Positions 1 through 11,430 of a DNA stretch of 64,000 bases are shown here, in pieces (position 1 is the first letter of the stretch; each line of letters opens with the position of its first letter). The stretch comes from Tetrahymena elliotti 4EA (lineage: Eukaryota; Ciliophora; Oligohymenophorea; Hymenostomatida; Tetrahymenidae). The notes under the pieces were generated by a model. It worked only from the letters and a program-made list of their open reading frames with translations, was not told the DNA's origin and made no database searches. The position numbers and the translations under genes are program-made. The stretch spans positions 198,949 through 262,948 of the forward strand of contig JH720385.1 of assembly GCA_000231825.2 (NCBI GenBank), written 5' to 3'.

Positions 1-302
1 TTCTTTTGGCATGTATATCAAATCTAGTGGTCTAAACATTTATAAAGAGCCACCTCCCATTGTTTCATGTTCTAATTCCTAGCATGTACTCAAAATACTC
101 CAAGGATTTTCTGTATTCCAATCAAAATCATTTATAACCCCCCTATTAAAAAATAAATTACATGTTTAATTTATATAAAATAAATAAGAAAGATAATAAT
201 TACTTTTATCCGAAATGAGTAAAAAGAGGCTTTTCAACACCCTAAGGATCATATTATGGATCATCCTAATTAAAATATTTAATATTCAAATTTTTTATAG
301 AT

Positions 303-2044
303 TCAATTAAATAGCTTTACCAAATTGTATATATATAGATTATCTGAGCCTATAGCAAGAAAATTGCTTGAGGGTTAGAAACGAATACTCATAATAGCAT
401 TTTTTTATTGATCATTTGGTAGATTTGCATTTGAAGGGATCAAAATAGATCTTAATTTCTTCATTTTTCTAATATCTACAAGAGCAGCATAACCATCACT
501 TGAGCCAGTTGCGACATAATTTTCATTTTTTAAGCTCCACTCAACACAATTAATATCATCTGTATGCAAGTCTGTAATCTATAAGATTATAATTGAAAAT
601 ATTATTCTCAATGCAAAATAAAAATGTTATTATTCTATTTATTCAAAAAACAAATAATTATTTATTCCATCGATTAATATAAAAAAATGTTAGGGGATGA
701 AGGAAGGTTCTGAGATAATTTACTTCAAATTACTTTTCTGAAGAAGCTCTGATGTCCCACCCAATAAGCCTTTTATCATCTCCAACACTAACAAGAACAT
801 CTTTATGAGCAGGAGAAAAAGAGAGATCCTCAATCATATCAGTATGTCCAGTTAGACAATAACTGTTTTTTAATTTTACAGGCTCATTTTAGTTTCCAAT
901 TGAATTTAGTTCTCTTTTAGTGACTTAAGGTGTATTAAATTGCTACATAAAATTACTTGTAAGTCTTGTTTGATAATCATCCACATCCCAAATTAAAACA
1001 TTCTAATCTTTTCCTCCACTTCCAATTCTATAATTACTTTTAGCCCAATCTAAGGCAAAGCTTGGAGTTTTACTTGTATGACCTACCAATCTATTAAAAA
1101 TATTTTTGATTTAAAAAGATATAAATATTATTTTATTTAAAACCAATTTAAAAATCTTTAAGATTGTTTATTAACTATGGTTATTTCATTAATAATTTAC
1201 AAATTAAATATGATAAATTTAGTAATATAATTACGTAAGATCAGGCATGTTAGCGTGGATCCCATCTCTAAATTAATTTTACTATCTATGTTTATCTAAA
1301 TCCCATAAAAAAACTTAGCTTGCATCATTTTTAGTTGCTAACAATTTATGATTGAGATAACACTTCTTCATCATGTTAGCATCTCCCGGGTGAACAATAA
1401 TTTGTTTTACCTTTAAATTTTTATGTTTTTTCAAATTATCCTGCAAGTAAACATTTCTAAGCTCTTAGTTAAATTGTTTGCCAACTTATGGAATGTCTTT
1501 TAATTTATAAACAAATGGTTAGTTCAAATATAAAGGCCAGCTAAATTGTCAATTATATTATATTTTCATTGATTTATAATTGCTTAATAATTTGAAATAG
1601 TTGCGGGTTATATTTGCTTATATCCTCTATCTAAATATAAACTCTAAAAATCTATACTTTTTCTCTAAAATACTTTAATTTTTCAACCATTTTAAGGTCA
1701 TTTTGTTCAATATCCTTTCATAAAATAATCTATTTACCTACTTGTGCAACAACTAAGAAACTTGGAAGTTTTTGCCAAGTGGAATCAGCTTCGTTATATA
1801 TACCATCTGTCCTGCAAGCGAAATAAACTCTTTGCTTTAATAATTCTGAATTTTCTGAAATAATTGGTCCCCAACTGCAGGTCGTGCATGGCCAATCCAA
1901 GTTATTATCAAGCCTTAAGATACAAAAAAGGTAAAAAAAAAATAAATTGGATATTAAGACTAGTTTAGAATATAATTTTTACACATAATCATAAATATAT
2001 GATTGATAAAGCTTCCATTTCTACTATTTATCAGGGATATTCAT
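303..2044 (-). CDS. RBBP4/MSI1-like WD40 histone-binding protein
   Basis: Read with TAA/TAG as Gln, the minus strand encodes a WD40 protein of the RBBP4/RbAp48/MSI1 family, histone chaperone subunits shared by CAF-1, HAT1 and chromatin-modifying complexes. The N-terminal exon (ATG at 2044) carries YDYVLDNNLDWPC, matching the family's conserved 'ALEWPSLTAQW' region. Then come the segment VHPGDANMMKK..LLATKNDASQVFLWD (family 'HEGEVNRARYMP..IIATKT') and blades GHTDMIEDLSFSP..GDDKRLIGWDIR and DLHTDDINCVEWS..ATGSSDGYAALVDIR. A last blade ends at TGA 303-305. Several short GT-AG introns are present: 1982-1914 is clear, those between about 1730 and 1440 and near 1250-1090 and 720-580 are less exact. 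GRWD1 is the main alternative; the EWP-like N-terminus favours RBBP4. Confidence 0.8.
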
Positions 2045-2299
2045 ATCTTCAATCGATTTTTGTATGTAATTTAATGATTTTTAATTTCTAAAAAATATTA
2101 TCTCTATTAATAAATATTATTATTTATTACTAATAATTATCATTCAACACATATTCATATTTCATTTACATTTCAAGTGCAAAAAAATGATAAAAATTTT
2201 TTATTTTCAGCAAATACATTTCAAGCACAAATTCTACAACAAACAAATGATTTTATTTAAATAAGAAATTCTTTTAATAAAATTAAAAAATTTTCTTTT

Positions 2300-5142
2300 T
2301 CATTTTTAGTATAAAAATTCTTCATATGTCTCAAATACACTCAAAGCAGAAACTGAAACAAATATAAGAGTTATAGTAGAGTAAACGGCAATATGAGCAT
2401 TGAATTTGAAGAGCAAAGTAATAAAACCAAAGATAATAGTCATAAGTGTCTTATAATCGGTAGCATTGTTCTTCAAGCTTCTTAAGAGCATCTTAATATT
2501 TAAAAAAATTATTTAATCAAGCTATATATTATTTGATATTAAAAAAAGTTTATTACCTTAATAGGAGTGTCTTGAGAGAATTAAAATAGAGAAGATTCAT
2601 CATGAGAGGGTAGGTACTCATTGAGATATTCAAAGTCAACGACATTGTCTTAAAGATCAAGAATCCAATCATCGAATTCATGGATGTTATTTAAAAGAGA
2701 AATCTTTTTGTTTTCTTCAAGGAAAGCGGCAGCATGAAGTGACTTTAAAGGATGGTTGTATTTAGGATCTGAGAGATAGGATTCTAAAGTATTTCTAAAT
2801 TTCCAATGTTTATTTAAATCAACAATTACAAATTAGATATTGTGGAAATTATCAAAGATTCTTTCTCCAGTTGAGAACTTTTCGATTGATTGAGACTTGT
2901 ATTACTTTCTATATTTATTTGCTGATTCCAAAAACTAATCAAAGTGAGGAGATTGCTTAAACAAAAAGATGCACAAAGTCTAATAATCATTTTCTAATTC
3001 AGATTCCTCATCTAATTTAGTTTATTGATTCTTGCAATAGTACTTGAAATTTTCTTTAGAAATCTCAGGAGTAACTCTGAAATTCAAGTAATTCAGAATT
3101 TTGTAGAATTTCTCAGAATTAAACTTTCTACCAAAATCAAATTCATATTTATTTCTAACTTATTTCTCTTCATCGTTAATAAAGACAATAAAATTCTTAG
3201 TTGTCTAAAAAGACTTTTGAATCTAAAAATACAACAATATAATTAATTACTTTAAATCAATTAAATAAATAATAAGCTTACATTAGCTGATTGTCCATAA
3301 GCATTTGTATAAAAGTTAAACTCTTTGTAATTCTAAGTATTGTTAAATAAAATAAATATTTAAAATTTATAAAACATTTGAAATTTAATTACTTGTAAAG
3401 CAGCATATTTGAATTCAATAGGGATTCTATCAAGAGAAAATAGATAAACAATATCTATCTTTTTATTAGGTTCAAAAGCGGACATCTATTTGTACTATTA
3501 TTAAGCTTCTTCTTACTTCATGACAATTAATTTACTAACAACAGATTTCTAAACAAACTTAGCTAATTCTAATTAATTTATTTAAAATTTAAATTTTGCT
3601 TAAGATATAATTAACTAAATTTATACCTGCTTCAATATTATAAGTGCTAAAAGTAGCTAACTGAGGTGTATCATAGTGAGAAAATGAGAATATAGTGGGG
3701 AAAATACGTGAGGGAATTGGGAGTCTTTGAATTAACTTATAATCAACTTCAGCATCAATTCTACCAAATTTAACGATATGTCCATATGTGTTAATAATAG
3801 TTTCCCAGAAAGGACTCATTCTCTTACAAGATTCATCTCCATTCATATAAATTTAAATTATCCAAACATCAGTACTTTACAAAACTAAGGAATCATAATT
3901 TTATTCATTTAAAGTAATAGCTTTGCTCTTAATTTATTGTAAAACACCATGGGTCTAATTTATTATTATCGAGAATATTATTTAATTTATTTAAACAACT
4001 AAAGTCATATCATAGATTATTTTTATAACAAAAGAATTTATTTATTTACTGAATCATAGTTTTCTCTCTTTTATGCATTTCCTAAAACTTTCCAAGCTTC
4101 TGTGATTTTATAGAATTTTTCTTTACAAGACTCACCACAATTAGGGTTTTTATCAGGATGCCTTATTTGAAGGAATAAGTGTAATTATTTAATGTGTTAA
4201 TTTACTAAAAGCTTTACCATAAATTAGCTAATCTCTTATAAGAGTTTCTTAATTCTTAAGCTGATGCACTAGATTCTACTTCTAAAATACCATAAAGGTT
4301 CTGATAAAAAATAATATAAAATATTTGTTTATATTGAAGATAAATTGAATTACATCTGAGGTTTCTGAATAAGAATATCTTCTATAGTTATCTCCATAAT
4401 ATTTAAATACAAACATTAAAGAAAGAGTGGCAATGAAGAAAAGAACAACTAAAGGATCACAATAGCTTTCATCTTTAGGATTTGACTTAAATAATTCCTA
4501 ATCTGGTTCACCTTTTTACTTTTCTTTTCTAGCTGCTTTCTTTTCTTTTACAGCATCTTCCTTTTCTTTTTTTAATTTCTTTTTATCTACTTTTTCTTTT
4601 GAAGTTGTTTCTGACTCTTTTTGCTATTTCTTTTAATTCTCATTTTTTTGTTCTTGTTCATCTTCAGAATCTTCATCGCTTACAATTTCTTAATCCTATT
4701 CTTCCTAATCAGAATCAGACTATTCATTTAACTTTTCTTCTTATTCTTATTCTTTATGGATTTTCTTTTCCTATTTTACTTGCTTTTTGGGTTATTCTTT
4801 GGTCTTTTCTTGCTAATTGGATTGTGGTTGTTGTTATTCTTTCTACTATTTTTCTTTCTTTTTTTTTTATGATTAAACATCAACATCAGCATGCTTTATT
4901 TTTTCAAAAATGTTCTTTTTCTAGTTTGAATCTTCTTCAATTTCATCATTATCATTATTTAATTTCTACTAAGCTTGATTCAATAAAGCCTATTTCTATT
5001 CGAACTTTCTATCCAGTTCGTCATCATCATCCTAATTTTCTTTAAACAAGCAACAAAAATAATATGAGTAAAAATTTTTCTCAGCATTTGTTAATAAATA
5101 AAATAGAATTTATTTTTTACTTTTATTCTTTTTAGGAGGCAT
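2300..5142 (-). CDS. J-domain/thioredoxin-fold membrane protein (DNAJC16-like)
   Basis: Nine exons on the minus strand (5142-5121, 5039-4354, 4300-4218, 4161-4050, 3954-3627, 3568-3393, 3332-3282, 3222-2557, 2491-2300) join in frame to 771 aa. Order: an N-terminal segment very rich in Lys/Glu/Gln; a membrane segment (DPLVVLFFIATLSLMFVF); a J domain with LYGILEVESSASAQELR and the HPDK signature split by an intron; a thioredoxin-like fold (NYDSLVLQSTDVWIIQIYM, IVKFGRIDAEVDYKLIQR, then IPSRIFPTIFSF with a cis-Pro-like site); a second thioredoxin-like stretch; and two C-terminal membrane segments. J plus thioredoxin plus TM resembles DNAJC16/ERdj8 and ERdj5, so an ER co-chaperone is inferred. The thioredoxin active site reads ESCKRM, with one Cys only, so classical CxxC redox activity is not expected. 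Confidence 0.85.
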
Positions 5143-5817
5143 TTCTATTTACTTTTACTTAACTGTTTAAGAAAAATTTTATTTACTGATGTTATTCTAA
5201 TCAAAATTTTATGTGATTATTATTTTTAGATATCTTTCTTTTTTTTTTTGAACAAAGATATCTGAACAAGTGTTAAAACAATTCAATTAAAGCGATTAAA
5301 AAAGATAAATTTATTAAATGAAATTAAAAGCAAAAATAATCTAGTATAAACTAATAAAAAAACAAAAATAAATTTTACTGAATGTAAAATTACAAAAAAA
5401 ATAAATTATTAGTGAGTGAATAAATTGAATATTATTTAAACCTTATTAAATAGTATAATAAGATTTATTTTAGAATGAATCTTCTTAATCCCAAATTGGA
5501 TGATTTATCCAGTGTTAAATATTATTAATCAATCTTTTATTTTTAAATTTATTGAATTATTTATTTGGTGAATTTATTATTTATATCAAAAATAATAAAA
5601 TATAAATTGAAATAAAAAATTTTGTGTTCGTTATATATATTAAAAGACTTAAATAAAAAGCAAATTATATTGTTTAGTAGGAGGAATAAAATCAATAGAT
5701 AATTAGATAGACATTTTATAGAAATTTGAAATAGCATAGTAGATTTGAATAAATCTTACATAAAATTTTACAAAATTTAGAGATCAAAGATTAAATAAAG
5801 CAAATAAGTATAAATAA
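5143..5817. promoter_or_regulatory. divergent intergenic region
   Basis: About 675 bp of AT-rich sequence separating two divergently transcribed genes, so it should hold both promoters. No recognisable coding exon or RNA gene. Poly-A/T tracts and short repeats only. Confidence 0.5.
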
Positions 5818-7673
5818 ATGTAACCTCAATACGTAAAATAATTTTATTGGGATTAGTTAAAATATCTTTTATGGTTTAAATATTTAGACTAATTAGCAAG
5901 TAGATATTAATTACTAACAGGGGTAGATAAGTTATGGTAAATCTCCATATGTATTATAATCTCCATATAAATTATCTTCAAGCTCAATAAAGAGCTAAGG
6001 TGTCCAAATAAATCCTCAATATGCATCACCAGTGTAGCAATTTTAAAGATCTCTTTAAGATTTGACTTAATATTAGCAATAAATGTAATACAACTCAAAT
6101 CTATAAGGTACTTAATAGAGCTAACAATATATGTCTTTAAATACCACTCCTTAAACATTTACAAGTTATTAATCACCAGTAAAATAAGATTATGTCCTTT
6201 TTGATAGATAAGATCCTTATAAGCGTTTTAATGGAAGCGGTTTATAATAAAATAATATCAATAATATTTATTAATAAGAGCCATAGTAATATCAAACAAT
6301 TAGCTAAATTTAAAATAGATAGCCTAATCTTTATTAAGTAACAGCGTAAAATACAAACACTTTAAGCAGCTAAGACAGGTTTAATACTTAATTTACAGAT
6401 TCTAACTAAGTAAGACAAAATAAATTCAATAATGGATATTTAAATTCTGATGCTTAAAGTATTAATAGTGCTTATAACTCAAGGTATACAGATCAATAAG
6501 ATAAAAGTATGTATGGATATTAAATAAACAAATAGAGGTAATTCTTATCTCCAGATTAGCAATCAGTCAGGTCATAAAGAAAGGTTAATAATTTATTAAT
6601 TCAAATACATAGCATCAAAATCTATCTTATTAATGAAAATTTAATTATTATTCTACTAATAAAAAACAGTATTTAAATTATCTTTCTTATTCTAAATTAT
6701 ATAAATAATATAGAAAATATTTTCACCAATTAGTGATAATAAATCTATAAGATCTATTGAAAGTGAGTAATTAAAATAGTTTATTTAGGAGGAAAATCTA
6801 ATCTAAAAATATTTTTTGTTAAAAAAGCATTAATTCGTTTTAGAAATTTAGACAAAGTGGTATTGTTAATAGATTAGTTAATTCATAGCAAATAGATAAA
6901 GAGCCTTTATTTAAAAGCTAAAACTAAAATAGATTATTAACTTAATAATATAATAGCGGACAATCTATAATGTCAAATAGCATATAAAACAGAATGTATA
7001 CATCTGATTCTGATAAAAAAAGAATATTCAGTCCAGTTATGGATTATTCTAAGCTCTCTCCTTTGACAAAAAATAATGGTAAAATAGAAGAGGAAGATGA
7101 AATATATAGAGGTTATCCAACATAGACAGCATAATAGCCAATTAAATAAGTTTAGAATCCTTACTATAATCGTTATAATTAGCAAGATGATGATGAATTC
7201 TAAAGTCCTAAATTTTAAGATTTCGATTAAAATGTTAATGACGCTTTCAATCAAAGCGATGATTTAGCAGAAAAATTTTATGAAGCACAAACAAATGATA
7301 GGGAATAATCATCATATGAATCTTTTCAAAATTAAAATATGAGTAAATTATCAAATTTTTAGTAAAAAATAATTTCATATTTTTTTTAGGTTATGATACA
7401 TTTTAGAATTTCGAATATGAAAGAACAAAAGAGCAGATATCTCCAGAAAAAAATTCAGCACTTAAATATTTATAAGTAATCGATAATTTTTGTGAGCAAT
7501 TTTTATCTTATTTGTAAATTTAAAAAAGGAAGAAAGAGTCAAAAGATAATTAGATGGAGAATTTAAAAAATAATAAGATTTAGAGTAAACTTTAGCAAAA
7601 AGAAGAAAGCTCTTTTTCTAAGGAGTGTTTGGTTTAGTCATTTTAATTATACTTACCAAAATTATTTTAATGA
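5818..7673 (+). CDS. Q/N/S-rich protein of unknown function
   Basis: Five exons (5818-5832, 5888-6583, 6714-6817, 6852-7342, 7390-7673) join in frame to 529 aa ending at TGA 7671-7673. All introns are GT-AG, 34-130 nt. The N-terminal two thirds are low-complexity Gln/Asn/Ser/Tyr/Pro (for example SPYVLQSPYKLSSSS and NNINNIYQQEPQQYQT). The middle has SPISDNKSIRSIESEQLKQ. The C-terminus is more charged (FEYERTKEQISPEKNSALKY, then VIDNFCEQFLSYLQ and a Lys/Glu-rich tail). No enzymatic motif, signal peptide or membrane segment is seen. Repeated S-P sites would suit proline-directed phosphorylation, but that is inference. The 15-nt first exon is chosen because it alone gives an in-frame ATG with a canonical splice. 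Confidence 0.7.
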
Positions 7674-8374
7674 TTAGTGCATACTTTAGAAGTTGAGAAA
7701 CTCATTAAATCTTTCAAAATTAATAAAAGTTTATTAGCATTTCTACAAACAACATTAACATAAATAATCATCATTCATCAAAATAATAAATAATATCTTT
7801 ATTTCTAAAATGAAAATAAACATAAAATTTTATAAAATTTAATAACTTATCTATCTATCTATTTATCTATCAATAAATGTATATAATGCTGAATAAATTT
7901 ACTTTTCCTTTTTATACTTAAGTTTTTTTTGAGCTTTATTTGTTATTTTCAACAACTTTTTAGTTCTTGGGATGAATTTTAAAAATTAAATTATCTTAAT
8001 TCGCATATAAAATAAGAAAAGCTATTATAATGGATAAATAGATGATAGAGTAACAACTAGACCAAAAATTAAATTGGCAAGAAAAATTACCTTTTGATAT
8101 TATTATGGTAATATATGGGAGAGTTTTTGATATTTTATTTCATTAATGAAAATAAAGAAAGAGACAAAAAAGGGTCTGTTTGTCTTTCTTTACTACTTTC
8201 AGTGTTATGCTATGTTAAAAATTTATTAATAAGCTGATTAAACAATATTCTTTTGTTAAAACTTCTTGATTTTTCAAAAAGTAAAGCTTCTTTTAAATTC
8301 TCTTTCTTTCTCAATTAATGTATGAAATAATCTCATTTTAACCTACTATACTTTATATAATTGAATAGTATAAC
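7674..8374. other. AT-rich intergenic region with ATCT microsatellite
   Basis: No coding exon found. A short (ATCT)n-type run lies at about 7850-7872. The rest is poly-A/T-rich spacer running into the long repeat. Confidence 0.5.
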
Positions 8375-9189
8375 AAATATTTACATAATTAAAAAACAAA
8401 TCTTGAGGCGTGTGTGTTTTTAAAGCATTTTTCACTCCCCACACTGAGTTAATATATTTTAATTTGTTTTTTTCAATTTCATCAGTTTATCTTTTTATTT
8501 AATTAACTAATAGCCACTCTTTATATCAATCAGAAATGATTAAAAAATTATTAAAAGGTTTTTAGATTCTTGATGTCAAAAAAAGAAACTATACCTTTTT
8601 GCTATTTTTTTAAAATTAATTCATCTTACGAGAATAATTTTTATCAGAGAATTTCCTAATAATCTTTTCTTTTAAGCTTGAAATTAAAAGGCATATTTTA
8701 TTTTATATTTACTCATTTTAAATCTTCATTCAAGTTTATAAATACAATATATTAGCAATAAATAGGAATAATAAAAGTCATAAAAAATTTTATTTTTACT
8801 TATCTTATTCAGTGAATACAAAGCTATATTTTTCTATTAAGTTAGTATTTAAAAAAAGACAACAAATAATGGTGAATTAATCTTTTATTAACTAAAAATA
8901 AAAATCTAAAGAAACTAAAGGATTCCATAAAATGTTTAGATTTTTATGTAAAAATTTATGGACACAAGTATGAACTATAGAATTTTGTTTTTGTGAATTC
9001 TTTTTTTAAGTTAACATTCTATAATAAATAGAAATTACCTTTTTAGTAAAATATGGTTTGAGATATTTTCTTTCAAAGATTTTAGAATAAATTAATAAAG
9101 AAATAAGCAATTTTTTAATAAGTCCTTGAAAGGACTAGTTTGATTAAAAAAATCAATCTTCATCTCAATCAAATACCAATCATTTAATT
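8375..9189. repeat. long diverged repeat, copy 1, left part
   Basis: This non-coding stretch aligns along its length with 17940-19165. Shared landmarks include ACAAATATTTA..TAATTAAA near 8373 and 17941, the CACTCTGAGTT/CACACTGAGTT block followed by AATATATT, TAGCCACTCTTTA (8512, 18077), AAGCTATATTTTTCTATTAAG (8821, 18365), TTTATGGACA.AAGTATGA (8957, 18507) and CAATCTTCATCTCAATCAAAT (9153, 19129). Identity looks roughly 75-85% with indels. The copy stops at 9189, where an AIG1-like gene begins, and resumes at about 10615. Confidence 0.75.
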
Positions 9190-9228
9190 CAACAAAAACA
9201 AAAAACAAAAGAAAAAGAAAATTGAAAA

Positions 9229-10350
9229 ATGAATAAATTTGCTATTTTAACTTTTGGTTTCAGCTAAGTCGGAAAAGATTCTTTGATATAGACGTTTTAG
9301 AATATCAGAATAAACCCTGGATAAGACTATAATGGCGTTACAAACCGTGCAGAAATTTATAGAAATCAAATAGGCCAGACCGAATATATTGTAATTCATT
9401 TTCCAGGCATAAATGATCCTAATCTTAGATTTGATAATTAGTTCATCCTTGAGTAAATATACGCTATTCTGCTTGAAAATAATCTTAACTAAATAAATGC
9501 TATTTTACTTTTTGAAACTATCACTACTGAATAAAATTCTATGCCTTAATGCCTTGATTAGCTTCACAGACTCTTTGGAGATACTGTTGTTGGAACTATC
9601 TTGGTAGTGGGAGCAAAAAAGGACATAGCAGAGATTCTTAATACTTTTGAAAAAAGAAGAGTTTTGATAGAAGTAGAAGCCTAAAGACATAGGTTAAAAG
9701 TTATTTACTGGAAAAATTTCGAAGCAAGAGACAAACCAATTTCAAATGAATTGAGAACAGCTTAGATAAATTAAATTATTTAAAAAATGAATGAGCTTCA
9801 ACCATACTCTGTCCATAGAGTAAAATAGATCTAAGAGGAAATCAATTTAAGAGCATAAACTCTGATTGTTACTAAGATACTGAATAATATGAAGAAAATT
9901 ATGATGATGTAGAGACTTATTAAGAGGAGAGAACTAAAAAAAAAAGAGTGAGAGCGATTTAAAAATAAGAAATTTAGACTAAAATTTATTATGTAAAGGA
10001 AAGATAAGTTGTTGGGGATAAATAGGTTGGTTTTTTTGGAAGTATTACTGGCAAAAAAAACCTGTTTATGGAGATGCAGAAGTTCTCCAAAGACTATAGA
10101 AGTATTAGTCACTGTAGATGTACCTGAAGAATATGATGTAATAGTAACAGATACAAAGTATAGAATTGTTTAGAAAACTTGCACCAAAGAAAGAAATGTT
10201 ACAAAGTATAGACGTGAAGTTTAATCTAGATCTAAATAAGAATTAGTTGAAATTCCTCATGACTTCAATGTTTTTTAAGAGAGAGTTAAATAGCAAAGAG
10301 TTGAAGAAATAAAATAATAAATCAGAAATGATATTTTAGGTGCAAGGTGA
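9229..10350 (+). pseudogene. AIG1-like GTPase with two compensating frame breaks
   Basis: The start (9229) and end (TGA 10348-10350) lie in the same frame, but the middle (about 9860 to 10055) is coding-like only in another frame, so two compensating shifts exist. The N-terminal half resembles an AIG1/IMAP-type or related P-loop GTPase: FAILTFGFSQVGKDSL (P-loop GxxxxGK, with Asp where Ser/Thr is usual), IVIHFPGINDPN in place of DxPG, and ILVVGAKKD in the G4 region. The middle frame gives YEENYDDVETYQEERTKKKR; the C-terminus gives IEVLVTVDVPEEYDVIV and a Gln/Lys-rich end. The second break falls on an 8-A run at 10053-10060; removing one A would restore the frame. This may be a decaying gene or assembly error; AIG1 assignment is moderate. 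Confidence 0.55.
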
Positions 10351-10614
10351 TAAATAAAGCTTCTTCCAAAATATTTCATAATTTTTTTAGTTTATAAATT
10401 TATAGTTTGCTAATTGTAGAAAAGTAATTGAATTTTTTTTAATTTGTGCTTTATTTTTTGTGTAAAGTCTCAATTACTCTTAAATTTTTTTTATAAGATT
10501 TTATTTCCAAATTGTCAAAAAAACTTGTTTTCATTTTTTTTAGAAATAATGGTAATCGTAAATTTAGATAATGGATTATGAAAGATTTTAAGCTCATTTT
10601 TGGATATTTGATTG

Positions 10615-11240
10615 AGTCAAAATAATCTAAATATTATAACTATAATTCTTTTTCATAATCAACTCATAGTGAAAGTAAATAGTAAGTTTAAAATATAATT
10701 ACTTAATAAAGAAGGTAAAATGATTGAGGATATATTTATTATTTGAGGAGTAAAATAAAGGTGCAATTTGTATGTAGATTATACTAAAAGAAATCATATT
10801 TTTTATTTTATTTAAAAAACACTCAACATTAAATTTTATGATTATCTCATTCTTAATTATTAAAGAATTTTTATTCTTAACTTAATTTTAGTTAATTGAA
10901 AAATTTCAAAAATTTAATATCCAAGTCCACAAAATTTTGTTAATTTAACTGATAAAATAATTTTAAGTTATTTTATATTAACCTATTTAAGAAGTCAGCA
11001 TCTGAGTACTATTGTGATTTGATTTTAAATGTAGTATTTGGCTGGCTACTTATAATATAATATTTAATTATTCACTGGTTTTAATGAATAATTCTTGATT
11101 GGCTTTTTGATAATATATTTGTTTTTTTTAATTTAACAAATAAATAATAAAAATGTTTGATCTTCTTTTATTTTATTCAATATTTTTTATTTACTTTACA
11201 ATGTTTAATTGACAGATAATATAAGTTTTTTATTTTCAGA
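10615..11240. repeat. long diverged repeat, copy 1, right part
   Basis: Resumes the similarity to copy 2 (19165-19835). Shared landmarks: GTCAAAATAA.CTAAATATT, CAACTCATAGTGAAAGTAAA, AATAAAGAAGGTAAAATGA, TGAGTACTATTGTGATTTGA and CAAATAAATAATAAAAATGT. No coding frame spans it. Confidence 0.75.
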
Positions 11241-11430
11241 TTTTATTAAGATTTTTACATTAATTATCAAGTAGTTAGTTAATCAGCTTTTTTTGCATTT
11301 AAGTAGGCATTTTGTGGTCATAACTTTAGTTTACACAAGATAAAGATATTTTTAAACTATTCAATTCAAATATGCAATCATATCATAGCTTTGGAGTAAT
11401 ACTATTTGAAAGTTTAAATTTCTTAATAAC

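Noticed and set aside
3589..3846. 85-codon minus-strand ORF as a separate small gene
   Set aside because: It is the thioredoxin-like exon of the larger gene, ending artificially in the intron.
4599..5045. 148-codon plus-strand ORF in standard code
   Set aside because: It is antisense to the charged exon of the J-domain/thioredoxin gene. The minus frame gives Lys/Glu/Gln-rich protein and canonical splicing.
6973..7254. hydrophobic minus-strand ORF of 93 codons
   Set aside because: Shadow of the Q/N-rich plus-strand gene, whose frame spans it and splices correctly.
7850..7872. possible CRISPR-like or satellite array from ATCT repeats
   Set aside because: Only a short simple-sequence run without spacers.
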